NCBI RefSeq assembly: GCF_009766085.1
Contig: NZ_LMUF01000007.1
Span: 179,049-243,048, forward strand
Length of the DNA stretch: 64,000 bases
Reading direction: 5' to 3'
Origin: Burkholderia sp. S171
GTDB taxonomy: Bacteria; Pseudomonadota; Gammaproteobacteria; Burkholderiales; Burkholderiaceae
A program made the translations under genes and the position numbers. Within the stretch, counting starts at the first letter, position 1, and each line of letters begins with the position of its first letter. Positions 29,283-38,542 of the stretch are shown piece after piece. The notes under the pieces were generated by a model, which saw only the letters and a program-made list of their open reading frames with translations, was not told where the DNA came from and did not search any database.

Positions 29283-29987
29283 ATGAACAAGGTCTATCCC
29301 AGCGCGAAAGAGGCGCTCGATGGCATCGTAAAGGACGGGCAGACGTTCGCCGTCGGCGGTTTTGGCCTGTGCGGCATTCCCGAGGCGCTGATCGCGGCAT
29401 TGCGCGACACGGGCGTCCAGGGCATTACGTGCATCAGCAACAACGCGGGCGTTGACGGCTTCGGACTCGGGCTGCTGCTCGAAACCCGTCAGGTCAAGAA
29501 AATGATTTCGTCGTACGTCGGCGAGAACAAGGAATTCGAACGCCAGTATCTGGCCGGCGAACTCGAGCTTGAATTCACGCCGCAAGGCACGCTGGCCGAA
29601 AAGCTGCGCGCGGGCGGCTCGGGCATTCCGGCATTCTTCACCAACACGGGTTACGGCACGGTGATCGCAGACGGCAAGGAAACGCGCCAATTCGGCGACA
29701 ACCATTACGTACTCGAACATTCGCTGACCGCTGACGTCGCGCTCGTAAAGGCGTGGAAAGCCGATAAATCAGGCAATTTGATTTATCGCCGCACGGCCCG
29801 CAACTTCAACCCGATGTGCGCCATGGCCGGCAAGATCACAGTGGTCGAAGTGGAGGAAATCGTGGAAGTCGGCGCGCTCGATCCTGACGCCATTCACACG
29901 CCGGGCATCTTCGTGCAGCGCATTGTGCTGAACGCGCATCCGGAAAAACGCATCGAACAACGCGTCGTGCGCGCAAAAGGAGACTGA
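29283..29987 (+). CDS. scoA: Succinyl-CoA:3-ketoacid (acetoacetate) CoA-transferase, subunit A
   Basis: A 234-residue alpha subunit of a family I CoA-transferase. It activates acetoacetate (or other 3-oxoacids) with succinyl-CoA. The CoA-binding [13 protein letters not shown] (near residue 24) and [19 protein letters not shown], then [13 protein letters not shown], are typical of ScoA. ATG 29283 follows AGGAAGGG; the frame extends upstream without support. The downstream beta subunit starts 2 bases after the stop. Compared with PcaI at 52689 it is a paralogue; the ScoA call rests on the ScoA-like FFTNTGYGT block and its separate locus. Confidence 0.9.
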   Translation: MNKVYPSAKEALDGIVKDGQTFAVGGFGLCGIPEALIAALRDTGVQGITCISNNAGVDGFGLGLLLETRQVKKMISSYVGENKEFERQYLAGELELEFTPQGTLAEKLRAGGSGIPAFFTNTGYGTVIADGKETRQFGDNHYVLEHSLTADVALVKAWKADKSGNLIYRRTARNFNPMCAMAGKITVVEVEEIVEVGALDPDAIHTPGIFVQRIVLNAHPEKRIEQRVVRAKGD

Positions 29988-29989
29988 TC

Positions 29990-30631
29990 ATGGCATGGGA
30001 CCGGAACCAGATGGCCGCGCGGGCGGGCAAGGAATTGCAGGACGGTTTTTACGTGAATCTGGGCATTGGCTTGCCCACGCTGGTGGCGAATTTCGTGCCG
30101 GAGGGCATGGAAGTGTGGCTGCAATCGGAGAATGGCTTGCTCGGTATCGGGCCGTCGCCTACCGAGGAAGAAGTCGACGCCGACCTGATCAACGCCGGCA
30201 AGCAAACGGTGACCACGCTGCCGGGGTCGTCGATTTTTTCGTCAGCGGATTCGTTCGCGATGATTCGTGGCGGCCACGTGAACCTGGCCATCCTTGGCGC
30301 CATGCAGATCAGCAAGACGGGTGACCTCGCCAACTGGATGATCCCCGGGAAGATGATCAAGGGCATGGGCGGCGCGATGGACCTTGTCGCGGGCGTCAAG
30401 CGCGTGATCGTGTTGATGGAGCACGTGGCGAAGGGCGACCAGCACAAGATTCTCGACGCATGCACGCTGCCGCTGACGGGTGTGGCCGTGGTCGACCGGA
30501 TCATTACGGATCTTGGCGTGATCGATGTCACCGACGCAGGTTTGAAACTCGTCGAACTGGCGCCGGGCGTCAGTGTGGAAGAGATCCAGCAGAAAACCGG
30601 CGCACCGTTGGATGTGAGCGGCGTCAAGTAA
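29990..30631 (+). CDS. scoB: Succinyl-CoA:3-ketoacid CoA-transferase, subunit B
   Basis: A 213-residue beta subunit with the catalytic glutamate in [11 protein letters not shown] (Glu47), the residue that forms the glutamyl-CoA thioester. Other family blocks are [17 protein letters not shown] and [18 protein letters not shown] 29990 has AAGGAGA upstream and follows scoA by 2 bases. A strong terminator ends the pair. Together with scoA it should allow use of acetoacetate or 3-hydroxybutyrate, which fits a polyhydroxybutyrate-making genus; that link is inference. Confidence 0.92.
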   Translation: MAWDRNQMAARAGKELQDGFYVNLGIGLPTLVANFVPEGMEVWLQSENGLLGIGPSPTEEEVDADLINAGKQTVTTLPGSSIFSSADSFAMIRGGHVNLAILGAMQISKTGDLANWMIPGKMIKGMGGAMDLVAGVKRVIVLMEHVAKGDQHKILDACTLPLTGVAVVDRIITDLGVIDVTDAGLKLVELAPGVSVEEIQQKTGAPLDVSGVK

Positions 30632-30675
30632 GGTTTTTCTGCATCTGCGCCAGTTTGTTTTCCGGCCGAAACGAG

Positions 30676-30707
30676 CCGTTCCGACGTGAGTCGGGGCGGT
30701 TTTTTTA
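30676..30707 (+). terminator. Intrinsic terminator after scoB
   Basis: Ten-base-pair stem CCGTTCCGAC / GTCGGGGCGG, including two G-T pairs, with a GTGA loop and a run of seven T. It ends the scoAB transcript. Confidence 0.85.
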
Positions 30708-30922
30708 TTTTGGATGATGGCGTTTGTTAAAGCCGAGGCGGGCCGTAAAGGGGCTCTTTGGGGGCTCGTGGTCCGCGTTTTCTGCGAGGCATGGTGCGTT
30801 TTCGTACAGGCCATTCGGCTAACGCTGCGGCATCGCGCCGAAGCGCACCCGGCAAAGCGTTTACAATCGATTTCGGTTGAGTTGTTCGCATGTCGCAGCG
30901 CCATCGCACAGAGGAAAATCTT

Positions 30923-31840
30923 ATGTCCGCGTCTATCGTCGAAGCTGCGCTTTCGTTTGTTCCCACGCCACGCCAACGTCATGTGCAGTGCATCAGCCCG
31001 TCGGGCCTGCATCGGATGGCTTATACCGAATGGGGTGATCCGGCGAACCCGCGCGTGCTCGTGTGTGTGCATGGGCTGACGCGCTCCGGCCGGGATTTCG
31101 ACGCGGTGGCGAAAGCGTTCGCTGGCGAGTATCGGGTGGTGTGCCCGGACGTGGTGGGGCGAGGTTTGTCTGACTGGCTGGTCGATCCCAAGCATTACGG
31201 GGTGCCACAGTACGTAGCTGACATGGTCGCGCTCATTGCACGGCTGAACGTGGAAACGGTGGATTGGTTCGGGACGTCCATGGGTGGGTTGATCGGCCTT
31301 GGGCTTGCCGGACTGCCGAATTCGCCGATCCGGAAAATGCTGCTCAACGACGTGGGGCCGCATATTGAACCGGTGGCGCTCGAGCGTATTGGTACCTATC
31401 TTGGCCGCGGCGATACCTTCGCGACGCTGCAAGAAGGTATCGACAACGCGGCGCAGCTCGCTGCGTCGTTCGGACCCTTGACCGCCGATGAATGGCGCGC
31501 AATCAACACGCCGTTGATGCGGGAGCACGAGGGGCGCTGGGGGTATCGGTACGACCCGAAAGTCGCGGTCCCATTTGCCGCGGCCGACGCAAATGCGGCT
31601 TCGCTCGGCGAGGCGATTTTGTGGCATTCGCTGGCGTCGATCCAGCATCCGGTGCTGGTCGTTCGGGGTGAGCATTCGGATTTGCTGTCGCGCGAGACCG
31701 TCGAAAAAATGGTCGCAAGCGGGCAGGCCGTGACGGCCAGGGAATTCGCGGGTGTGGGTCACGCGCCAGCGTTTTTGACACCTGATCAGATCGCGATCGC
31801 ATACCGGTTCTTCCTCAATACGGAAACGTCCGAGGCATAA
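30923..31840 (+). CDS. Alpha/beta hydrolase
   Basis: A 305-residue alpha/beta hydrolase with the oxyanion VCVHGLTRSGRDFD, the nucleophile elbow WFGTSMGGLIGLGLAG, an acid in VVRGEHSDLLS and the catalytic histidine in FAGVGHAPAFLTPDQ. Substrate unknown. I chose ATG 30923 with GAGGAAA upstream; the frame extends 11 codons 5'. It precedes ridA and relA on the same strand (48 and 33 bases between), so the three may share a transcript. Confidence 0.87.
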   Translation: MSASIVEAALSFVPTPRQRHVQCISPSGLHRMAYTEWGDPANPRVLVCVHGLTRSGRDFDAVAKAFAGEYRVVCPDVVGRGLSDWLVDPKHYGVPQYVADMVALIARLNVETVDWFGTSMGGLIGLGLAGLPNSPIRKMLLNDVGPHIEPVALERIGTYLGRGDTFATLQEGIDNAAQLAASFGPLTADEWRAINTPLMREHEGRWGYRYDPKVAVPFAAADANAASLGEAILWHSLASIQHPVLVVRGEHSDLLSRETVEKMVASGQAVTAREFAGVGHAPAFLTPDQIAIAYRFFLNTETSEA

Positions 31841-31888
31841 TATTGAGCTTCGTACGGTTTTTTTGACCATTCACTCTCAGGAACACTC

Positions 31889-32242
31889 ATGGCAGTCATT
31901 CGTCACCATGTCGGCGCGCGTCTTTCCGAAATCGCGATCCACAACGGCACCATTTATCTTGCCGGCCAGATCGCGGAAGACACCGAGCAGGACATCACGG
32001 GCCAGACCCGTGAAGTGCTTGGCCATATCGACCGTTTGCTGGAAGAAGCCGGCAGCGACAAGACGCAGCTTTTGTCGGTCCAGATCTATCTCGCCGACAT
32101 GGGCAATTTCGCGGCCATGAACGCAGCGTGGGACATGTGGGTTCCAGAAGGCAATGCGCCGCCGCGCGCTACCGTGGAATCGAAGCTTGCCAACCCGGCG
32201 TGCCTCGTGGAAGTGGTGGTCGTGGCTGCGGTCCGCAGCTAA
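31889..32242 (+). CDS. RidA family (YjgF/YER057c/UK114) protein
   Basis: A 117-residue RidA-like protein. RidA itself deaminates reactive enamine/imine intermediates from PLP enzymes. Visible features: GTIYLAGQIAED near the start and the conserved arginine in NAPPRATVESKLANPACLVE. The Arg and the following strand match active RidA-type members, but several subfamilies exist and the substrate is not certain. It lies between the hydrolase gene and relA. Confidence 0.88.
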   Translation: MAVIRHHVGARLSEIAIHNGTIYLAGQIAEDTEQDITGQTREVLGHIDRLLEEAGSDKTQLLSVQIYLADMGNFAAMNAAWDMWVPEGNAPPRATVESKLANPACLVEVVVVAAVRS

Positions 32243-32275
32243 GCCGGGAACATTTGGAGCACTAGATTAATCCGT

Positions 32276-34510
32276 ATGCCTGATACCGCCGTTTCTCCTG
32301 CGCTGACACCCGAGCCGTCCTTGGACGACGCGCTCGCGTTCGTGCGCGAACACGCGGGAGATGCGCGGTTGACCAGCGGGGAATTGCTGGTCGAGCACGC
32401 GGCCGGCACGGCGCGGATCATGCAAACGTTGAACGTCGATCCTGCAGCTATTTTGGCGGCGGCGCTGTTCGCAATTGCGCCGCATATCGACGACCCCGAG
32501 CGTGTCATCAGCGAGCGTTTTGGCGCGGAAGTGCAAGGCCTCGTTGCGGATGTCCGCAAGCTGTGGCGGCTGGGTTCGGTCAGCTCGAGGGCCTCGCAGG
32601 CAACGTTGCCGGAAACAGGCCGTGAAGCGCAAGCTGCGCGCCGTGCCCAGGTCGAAGCGTTGCGCAAGATGTTGCTCGCGTTCGCGCAGGATATTCGCGT
32701 GGTGTTGATCCGCCTGGCGTCACGGCTGCAGTCACTGCGCTACTACGCGGCGAACAAGCTCGAACCTTCGCCCGACGTGCCGCGTGAAACACTCGAGATC
32801 TATGCGCCGCTCGCAAACCGGCTGGGCATCTGGCAATTGAAGTGGGAACTGGAGGACCTCGCGTTTCGCTTCGAGGAACCGCCCACCTACAAACGCATCG
32901 CGAAGTTGCTCGACGAAAAGCGGGTCGAGCGCGAAGCGTATGTGACCGACGCTATCGCACGTTTGCAGAAGGAACTGGCCACCGCGACTATCCGGGCGGA
33001 AGTGAGCGGCCGGCCGAAGCACATCTACAGCATCTGGAAAAAGATGCGCGGCAAGGAACTGGATTTTTCCGAGCTGAATGACGTGCGCGCGTTTCGCGTG
33101 ATCGTCGACGACATCAAGGATTGCTACACGGTGCTCGGTATCGTCCACAATTTGTGGCAGCCGGTGCCGCGGGAATTCGACGACTACATTTCACGGCCGA
33201 AAGCGAACGGGTACCGGTCGCTGCATACCGTCGTGGTAGGCGACGACGGGCGAGCATTTGAAGTCCAGATCCGCACGCAGGAGATGCACGGCTTTGCCGA
33301 ATATGGCGTGGCGGCCCACTGGCGCTACAAGGAAGCCGGCGCGCGCGCATACGGCGGGCAGGTTACTGCCAGCGACAAATACGACGAAAAGATTGCGTGG
33401 TTGCGCCAACTGCTGGCGTGGAAAGAAGACGTCTCCGAGGCGGATCAGCCGGGCGCGCAGCCCTGGCAGCATTTGCGCGAGGCCACACTCGACGACGACC
33501 ACATCTACGTACTCACGCCGCAGGCACGCGTGATTGCCATGCCGCAAGGCTCGACCGCTGTCGACTTCGCGTATCACCTGCACAGCGAGCTTGGGCACCG
33601 TTGCCGCGGCGCGCGTGTCGACGGGGCCATGGTGCCGCTCAACACGCCCCTGCAGAACGGCCAGACGGTCGAGATCGTGGCGGTGAAGGAGGGCGGCCCG
33701 TCACGCGACTGGCTCAATCCGTTGCTTGGCTACTTGCACAGCCCGCGAGCGCGGCAAAAGGTGCGCGCGTGGTTCAACGCGGTCGATTCCGAGGAAAACA
33801 TCGCGAACGGGCGCACGCTCGTTGAAAAGACCCTGCAGCGTGAGGGCAAGACGTCCGTCAACCTCGATCAACTGGCATCGAAACTCGGCTTCAAGACGCC
33901 TGAAGATCTGTACGCGGTCGTCGCCAAGGAAGAGTTCAGTCTGCGCAACGTCGAGCAAGCGCTGCACGACACACCGCCGCCGGAACCTGAACCCGAAGCG
34001 CCGGCGCAGTTCGAGAAGCGCAGCAGCGGGCAAAGCGTGGCGCAGGGTGCGTCTACTGGCGTGCTGGTCGTCGGCGTAGATGCGTTGCTGACGCAACTGG
34101 CACGGTGTTGCCGTCCGGCTCCGCCGGACGGCATCGCGGGCTTTGTCACGCGTGGCAAGGGTATGTCGATCCACCGCAGTGACTGCGCGACCTTCCAGCG
34201 CATGGCCGAACGCTCACCCGAACGGGTGCTTGAGACCGCGTGGTCCGCGGACGTAATGAGCGGACGCGGATCGTCGGTGTACCCGGTCGATCTCGCCGTG
34301 GAATCGAACGATCGGCAGGGCTTGCTGCGCGATATCTCCGAAGTGTTCGCGCGCGAGAAAATGAACGTGACTGGCGTAAAGACGCAGAGCCGGCGTAACG
34401 TCGCGTACATGCAATTTACGGTCGAGGTGTCGAGTGCCGCGCAAATTCAACGCGCGTGCTTGTTGCTGGGGGAAGTGCAGGGTGTGATGCGCGCGTCGCG
34501 ACGGGCGTGA
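32276..34510 (+). CDS. relA: (p)ppGpp synthetase RelA, monofunctional type
   Basis: A 744-residue RelA/SpoT protein that makes ppGpp when ribosomes stall on uncharged tRNA. Domain order: degenerate HD domain (residues about 25-160), synthetase domain (about 230-350, with RPKANGYRSLHTVVVG and EVQIRTQEMHGFAEYGVAAHW), TGS domain (about 405-470), helical region, and a C-terminal ACT domain (about 665-740). The HD metal-binding motif is absent; the region reads AALFAIAPHIDDPE. The synthetase has EFDD (Glu300 to Asp303), the EXDD form typical of monofunctional RelA. Hydrolysis must come from a separate SpoT elsewhere. Confidence 0.95.
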   Translation: MPDTAVSPALTPEPSLDDALAFVREHAGDARLTSGELLVEHAAGTARIMQTLNVDPAAILAAALFAIAPHIDDPERVISERFGAEVQGLVADVRKLWRLGSVSSRASQATLPETGREAQAARRAQVEALRKMLLAFAQDIRVVLIRLASRLQSLRYYAANKLEPSPDVPRETLEIYAPLANRLGIWQLKWELEDLAFRFEEPPTYKRIAKLLDEKRVEREAYVTDAIARLQKELATATIRAEVSGRPKHIYSIWKKMRGKELDFSELNDVRAFRVIVDDIKDCYTVLGIVHNLWQPVPREFDDYISRPKANGYRSLHTVVVGDDGRAFEVQIRTQEMHGFAEYGVAAHWRYKEAGARAYGGQVTASDKYDEKIAWLRQLLAWKEDVSEADQPGAQPWQHLREATLDDDHIYVLTPQARVIAMPQGSTAVDFAYHLHSELGHRCRGARVDGAMVPLNTPLQNGQTVEIVAVKEGGPSRDWLNPLLGYLHSPRARQKVRAWFNAVDSEENIANGRTLVEKTLQREGKTSVNLDQLASKLGFKTPEDLYAVVAKEEFSLRNVEQALHDTPPPEPEPEAPAQFEKRSSGQSVAQGASTGVLVVGVDALLTQLARCCRPAPPDGIAGFVTRGKGMSIHRSDCATFQRMAERSPERVLETAWSADVMSGRGSSVYPVDLAVESNDRQGLLRDISEVFAREKMNVTGVKTQSRRNVAYMQFTVEVSSAAQIQRACLLLGEVQGVMRASRRA

Positions 34511-34681
34511 GCCGCACCGACGTATAAATTCCTGCTTGACCTACGCGCTTGATGCGTTGATAAGGCGTTGAATTTGAAGCGCATTGTTGAGGCTTCTTAA
34601 ACGTATCGACGAATATCTGCAGTGTCATCGCATGAAAGCACTTGCCAAGATTCAAAACGCTCCATATAATTTCGCTTCTTC

Positions 34682-34758
34682 AGGCTCGTAGCTCAGCTGG
34701 TTAGAGCACCACCTTGACATGGTGGGGGTCGTTGGTTCGAGTCCAATCGAGCCTACCA
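34682..34758 (+). tRNA. tRNA-Val (GAC)
   Basis: A 77-nt cloverleaf with acceptor stem AGGCTCG / CGAGCCT followed by ACCA. The D arm is GCTCAGCTGGTTAGAGC. The anticodon stem is CCACC / GGTGG with loop TTGACAT, so the anticodon is GAC. The T arm includes GGTTCGAGTCC. The CCA end is encoded. It lies between relA and thrS. Confidence 0.96.
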
Positions 34759-34918
34759 ACGAAAGTGAAAATCCGGTTCACGCTGGATTTTCAAAACTGC
34801 AGCAAGCGTCTTGGCGCGAAAGGCAAATGAATAAGATGGCACCGCGAACGTTGACCGAAACAACTTCGGAACGACGCTAGTCGAGGACCACTTTCGCCTT
34901 TGCAGTTGTAGGAAAGTG

Positions 34919-34956
34919 AATGCGGCCCCTCAAAATGTGGGGCCGCATTTTTTTTG
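34919..34956 (+). terminator. Strong intrinsic terminator between tRNA-Val and thrS
   Basis: Eleven-base-pair stem AATGCGGCCCC / GGGGCCGCATT around a nine-base loop, followed by T residues. It lies about 160 bases after the tRNA and 80 bases before the thrS start. It could end the tRNA transcript, end a small RNA, or act as an attenuator of thrS. A second hairpin (GAAAATCC / GGATTTTC, 34767-34792) lies just after the tRNA. Confidence 0.85.
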
Positions 34957-35036
34957 CCTTCGCGCGGTCGACTTGGCGTTTGCAAGGCATTGTTGAATGA
35001 ACTTGGGCGTCGGCTGCCGGCGTCTTGGAGAACGAA

Positions 35037-36944
35037 ATGGTTTCGATACGTTTGCCCGACGGGTCAGTTCGACAGTACGACCACCCTGTGACGGTCGCGG
35101 AAGTCGCTGCGTCGATTGGCGCGGGACTCGCGAAAGCTGCCTTGGGCGGCAAGCTCGACGGCGAACTCGTCGATACGTCCACGCTGATCGATCACGACGC
35201 GTCGCTTGCCATCGTCACTGAAAAAGACGCTGACGGTCTCGACATCATTCGTCACTCCACGGCACATTTGCTCGCCTACGCGGTCAAGGATCTGTATCCG
35301 GACGCACAAGTGACGATCGGCCCGGTGATCGAAAACGGCTTCTACTACGACTTCGCGTACAGCCGTCCGTTTACGCCGGAAGATCTCGAGAAGATCGAAA
35401 AGCGCATGGCCGAAATCGCGAAGAAAGACGAGCCGGTGTCGCGCCGGGTGGTAACGCGCGGCGAAGCGGTCGATTACTTCAAGAGCATCGGCGAAAAGTA
35501 CAAGGCCGAGATCATCGAATCGATCCCCTCCACCGACGACATCAAGCTGTACTCGCACGGCAGTTTCACGGATCTTTGCCGCGGCCCGCACGTGCCGTCT
35601 ACCGGCAAGTTGAAGGTCTTCAAGCTGATGAAGGTCGCGGGCGCTTACTGGCGCGGCGACTCGAAGAACGAACAATTGCAGCGTATCTACGGCACGGCCT
35701 GGACGAAGAAGGAAGACCAGGAAGCGTATCTGCACATGCTCGAGGAAGCCGAGAAGCGCGATCACCGCAAGCTCGCCAAGCAACTCGACCTGTTCCATCT
35801 GCAGGAAGAGGCGCCGGGCATGGTGTTCTGGCACCCGAAGGGCTGGGCGATCTGGCAACAGGTCGAGCAATACATTCGCCATCGTCTGAACGAAGTTGGT
35901 TATCTTGAAATCAAGACGCCGATGATCATGGATCGCTCGCTATGGGAAGCGTCGGGTCACTGGCAGAACTACCGTGAAAACATGTTCACGACGGAGTCGG
36001 AGAAGCGCGATTACGCGATCAAGCCGATGAACTGTCCTGGACACGTGCAGGTGTTCAACCATGGCTTGCGTTCATATCGCGATCTGCCGCTGCGTTACGC
36101 GGAATTTGGCTCGTGTCATCGGAATGAAGCGTCGGGCGCATTGCATGGCCTGATGCGCGTGCGTGGTTTCGTTCAGGACGATGCTCACATTTTCTGCACG
36201 GAAGACCAGTTCATCGAAGAGTCGATCGCGTTCAATACGCTCGCGATGAGCATCTACAAGGATTTCGGCTTCGATCACATCGACATCAAGCTGTCGCTGC
36301 GTCCCGATTCCCGTGCCGGTACCGACGAAACCTGGGATCGCTCGGAACAGGGCCTGCGCGACGCGCTGACCGCGTGCGGTCTCACGTGGGAAGAACTGCC
36401 GGGCGAGGGTGCGTTCTATGGTCCGAAGATTGAGTACCACATCAAGGACGCGCTTGGCCGCTCGTGGCAATGCGGCACGCTGCAACTTGACATGGTGCTG
36501 CCGGAGCGCCTGGGCGCCGAATACGTCGCGGAAGACAACAGCCGCAAGCGGCCGGTGATGTTGCACCGTGCGATCGTCGGTTCCATGGAACGTTTTCTTG
36601 GTATTTTGATCGAGCACCACGCTGGTGCAATGCCGTCCTGGCTCGCGCCTGTGCAGGCTGTGGTCTTGAATATCGCTGAAAGTCAGGCTGAATATGCACT
36701 GCAAGTGACCCAATCGTTGCAAAAACAAGGGCTTAGAGTAGAGAGCGATTTGCGCAACGAGAAGATTAGCTATAAAATACGAGAGCACACGCTGCAGAAG
36801 GTCCCCTATTTGCTGGTCGTCGGGGACAAAGAGCGTGAGGCACAAACCGTAGCCGTGCGTGCTCGTGGCGGTATTGACGCTGGCGTGATGCCCGTTGATG
36901 CATTCCTTGAGCGTCTGCAGCAGGACGTGCAGGCGTACAAGTAA
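35037..36944 (+). CDS. thrS: Threonyl-tRNA synthetase
   Basis: Class II aminoacyl-tRNA synthetase of 635 residues. It has an N-terminal TGS domain (residues about 1-60), an editing domain ([30 protein letters not shown]), a catalytic core with zinc ligands (the Cys of [12 protein letters not shown] and later His residues), motif 2 around [20 protein letters not shown], and a C-terminal anticodon-binding domain. I chose ATG 35037 with GGAG upstream; TTG 35025 is an in-frame alternative. It heads the thrS-infC-rpmI-rplT cluster. Confidence 0.97.
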   Translation: MVSIRLPDGSVRQYDHPVTVAEVAASIGAGLAKAALGGKLDGELVDTSTLIDHDASLAIVTEKDADGLDIIRHSTAHLLAYAVKDLYPDAQVTIGPVIENGFYYDFAYSRPFTPEDLEKIEKRMAEIAKKDEPVSRRVVTRGEAVDYFKSIGEKYKAEIIESIPSTDDIKLYSHGSFTDLCRGPHVPSTGKLKVFKLMKVAGAYWRGDSKNEQLQRIYGTAWTKKEDQEAYLHMLEEAEKRDHRKLAKQLDLFHLQEEAPGMVFWHPKGWAIWQQVEQYIRHRLNEVGYLEIKTPMIMDRSLWEASGHWQNYRENMFTTESEKRDYAIKPMNCPGHVQVFNHGLRSYRDLPLRYAEFGSCHRNEASGALHGLMRVRGFVQDDAHIFCTEDQFIEESIAFNTLAMSIYKDFGFDHIDIKLSLRPDSRAGTDETWDRSEQGLRDALTACGLTWEELPGEGAFYGPKIEYHIKDALGRSWQCGTLQLDMVLPERLGAEYVAEDNSRKRPVMLHRAIVGSMERFLGILIEHHAGAMPSWLAPVQAVVLNIAESQAEYALQVTQSLQKQGLRVESDLRNEKISYKIREHTLQKVPYLLVVGDKEREAQTVAVRARGGIDAGVMPVDAFLERLQQDVQAYK

Positions 36945-36994
36945 GCCCACCCGCAGCGCGGCTAGTTTTTTTAGATTTTTAGAGGAAACGTAAC

Positions 36995-37519
36995 ATCGCT
37001 ACTGATAAGTCTGCACATCGCATCAACGGGGAAATCACGGCACCTGAATTGCGCCTGGTCGGAGTGGACAACGAGCCGCTGGGAATCGTGAAGCTCGCCG
37101 ATGCTTTCCGTATGTCGGAACAACAGGACGTGGATCTCGTCGAAATCGCGCCTCAGGCTGTCCCGCCTGTTGCCCGGTTGATGGACTACGGCAAGTTCAA
37201 GTACTCGGAAGCCAAGAAGCAGCACGAGGCGAAACTCAAGCAGAAGATCGTTCAGGTCAAGGAAGTCAAGTTCCGGCCGGGCACCGACGACGGTGACTAC
37301 AACGTGAAATTGCGTAACCTCACGCGCTTCCTCGAAGATGGCGACAAGACGAAAATCACGTTGCGTTTTCGCGGTCGGGAAATGGCTCACCAGGAAATCG
37401 GCATGCGTGTGCTCGAGCGGTTGAAGACCGATCTCGAAGAGCACGGTCAGGTCGAGCAAATGCCGAAGATGGAAGGGCGCCAGATGATCATGGTCATGGC
37501 CCCGAAGAAAAAGAAGTAG
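36995..37519 (+). CDS. infC: Translation initiation factor IF-3, AUC start codon
   Basis: IF-3 of 174 residues; it keeps ribosomal subunits apart and checks start codon choice. The N domain ([20 protein letters not shown]), the lysine-rich linker ([15 protein letters not shown]) and the C domain ([18 protein letters not shown]) are complete only if translation begins at ATC 36995, giving (M)[12 protein letters not shown]. No ATG, GTG or TTG lies at this position. AGAGGA is 8-9 bases upstream. E. coli infC uses AUU, which lets IF-3 repress its own translation; AUC here should do the same. TTG 37049 would remove 18 conserved residues. Confidence 0.92.
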   Translation: MATDKSAHRINGEITAPELRLVGVDNEPLGIVKLADAFRMSEQQDVDLVEIAPQAVPPVARLMDYGKFKYSEAKKQHEAKLKQKIVQVKEVKFRPGTDDGDYNVKLRNLTRFLEDGDKTKITLRFRGREMAHQEIGMRVLERLKTDLEEHGQVEQMPKMEGRQMIMVMAPKKKK

Positions 37520-37584
37520 TTGAAGAATCAATCGATGGATCGCGTGGCCGGGAAAGTCTTCAAAGGTCTGCGCGGCATCGAATA

Positions 37585-37653
37585 AGCAGGTTTCAGGGCA
37601 TTGCCGGATAATGGCGGCGCTCATGAAAAAGCGGCGGCTGTCAAAAGCCTGCT
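37585..37653 (+). promoter_or_regulatory. Candidate structured leader of rpmI-rplT
   Basis: In the 226-base gap between infC and rpmI, AGCAGGTTT (37585-37593) can pair with AAGCCTGCT (37645-37653), nine pairs with one G-U, enclosing G/C-rich repeats (GCCGG, GGCGGC, GCGGCGGC) able to form inner stems. In E. coli, L20 represses rpmI-rplT by binding such a leader. Assignment here is by position and pairing only. Confidence 0.35.
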
Positions 37654-37745
37654 GCTCATAAGTGGCATGTGGGTTTCGAAGGGCGGGTCAGGATCGAATG
37701 GATCGACCGCACACCCATATCCATCTAATAAACTGGAGTAGTTTC

Positions 37746-37943
37746 ATGCCGAAGATGAAGACCAAGAAGAGTGCTGCAAAGCGCTTCGTGGTGCGTCCGG
37801 GCGGTACCATCAAGCGTGGTCAAGCCTTCAAGCGTCACATTCTTACCAAGAAGACCACCAAGGTAAAACGCCATTTGCGCGGTTCCACGGAAGTTCATGC
37901 AGCTGATATGAACTCTGTGCGCGCAATGTTGCCGTTCGCTTAA
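37746..37943 (+). CDS. rpmI: 50S ribosomal protein L35
   Basis: A 65-residue basic ribosomal protein: [20 protein letters not shown] and [20 protein letters not shown] are the L35 family pattern. ATG 37746 has GGAG upstream; the frame continues further 5' without support. It lies 29 bases before rplT. Confidence 0.97.
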   Translation: MPKMKTKKSAAKRFVVRPGGTIKRGQAFKRHILTKKTTKVKRHLRGSTEVHAADMNSVRAMLPFA

Positions 37944-37972
37944 CCCTTAACTGACACTCACAGGAGCGCACT

Positions 37973-38332
37973 ATGCCTAGAGTCAAACGTGGGGTTACCG
38001 CACGGGCCCGTCACAAGAAGATTATCAAGCTGGCCAAGGGTTACCGCGGCCGTCGCAATAACGTCTATCGCATCGCCAAGCAAGCGGTCATGCGCGCAGG
38101 GCAATATGCCTATCGCGATCGCCGCAACAAGAAACGTGTGTTCCGCGCTTTGTGGATCACGCGTATCAACGCTGCGGTGCGTCAGCACGACATGACGTAC
38201 AGCGTGTTCATCAACGGCCTGAAGAAGGCTTCGATCGAACTCGACCGCAAGGTGCTGGCCGACATGGCTGTGTTCGACAAGGCTGCTTTTGCTGCGATCG
38301 TCAAGCAGGTAAAAGCCGCCGTTGCAGCCTGA
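37973..38332 (+). CDS. rplT: 50S ribosomal protein L20
   Basis: A 119-residue ribosomal protein of normal length, with [19 protein letters not shown] at the start and [20 protein letters not shown] in the middle. L20 is needed early in 50S assembly and in E. coli represses its own operon. An AGGAG ribosome binding site precedes ATG 37973. A terminator follows about 80 bases after the stop, closing the thrS-infC-rpmI-rplT group. Confidence 0.98.
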   Translation: MPRVKRGVTARARHKKIIKLAKGYRGRRNNVYRIAKQAVMRAGQYAYRDRRNKKRVFRALWITRINAAVRQHDMTYSVFINGLKKASIELDRKVLADMAVFDKAAFAAIVKQVKAAVAA

Positions 38333-38411
38333 TCGAGCTTGTTAGCAAGATTGGTACTGCGTGGTTCGTTGTGGCGTCGTCTCTAACCTGACGGCGCAAC
38401 AACTAAAAAAT

Positions 38412-38436
38412 GGGGCTCTTGTCGAGCCCCGTTTTT
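38412..38436 (+). terminator. Intrinsic terminator after rplT
   Basis: Seven-base-pair stem GGGGCTC / GAGCCCC with a five-base loop, then GTTTTTG. It separates the ribosomal protein transcript from pheS. Confidence 0.85.
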
Positions 38437-38542
38437 GTTGGTGAAGCCGGTGAAGCTGGGCTGACGCGCAAAGATGCACCGGTTGCGCAAACATCGGCCC
38501 GGGAACGATCAGAAGAACTTTGACGCGGAAATGATGGGATCA

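Noticed and set aside
30242-31870. 542-codon minus-strand ORF opposite scoB and the hydrolase gene
   Set aside because: Spans two well-supported plus-strand genes and a terminator; no protein-like features.
34682-34758. tRNA-Val as an integration site
   Set aside because: No integrase, no duplicated tRNA end, and both sides hold conserved core genes (relA, thrS).
36072-36950. 292-codon minus-strand ORF opposite thrS
   Set aside because: Shadow frame of thrS with no family-like motif.
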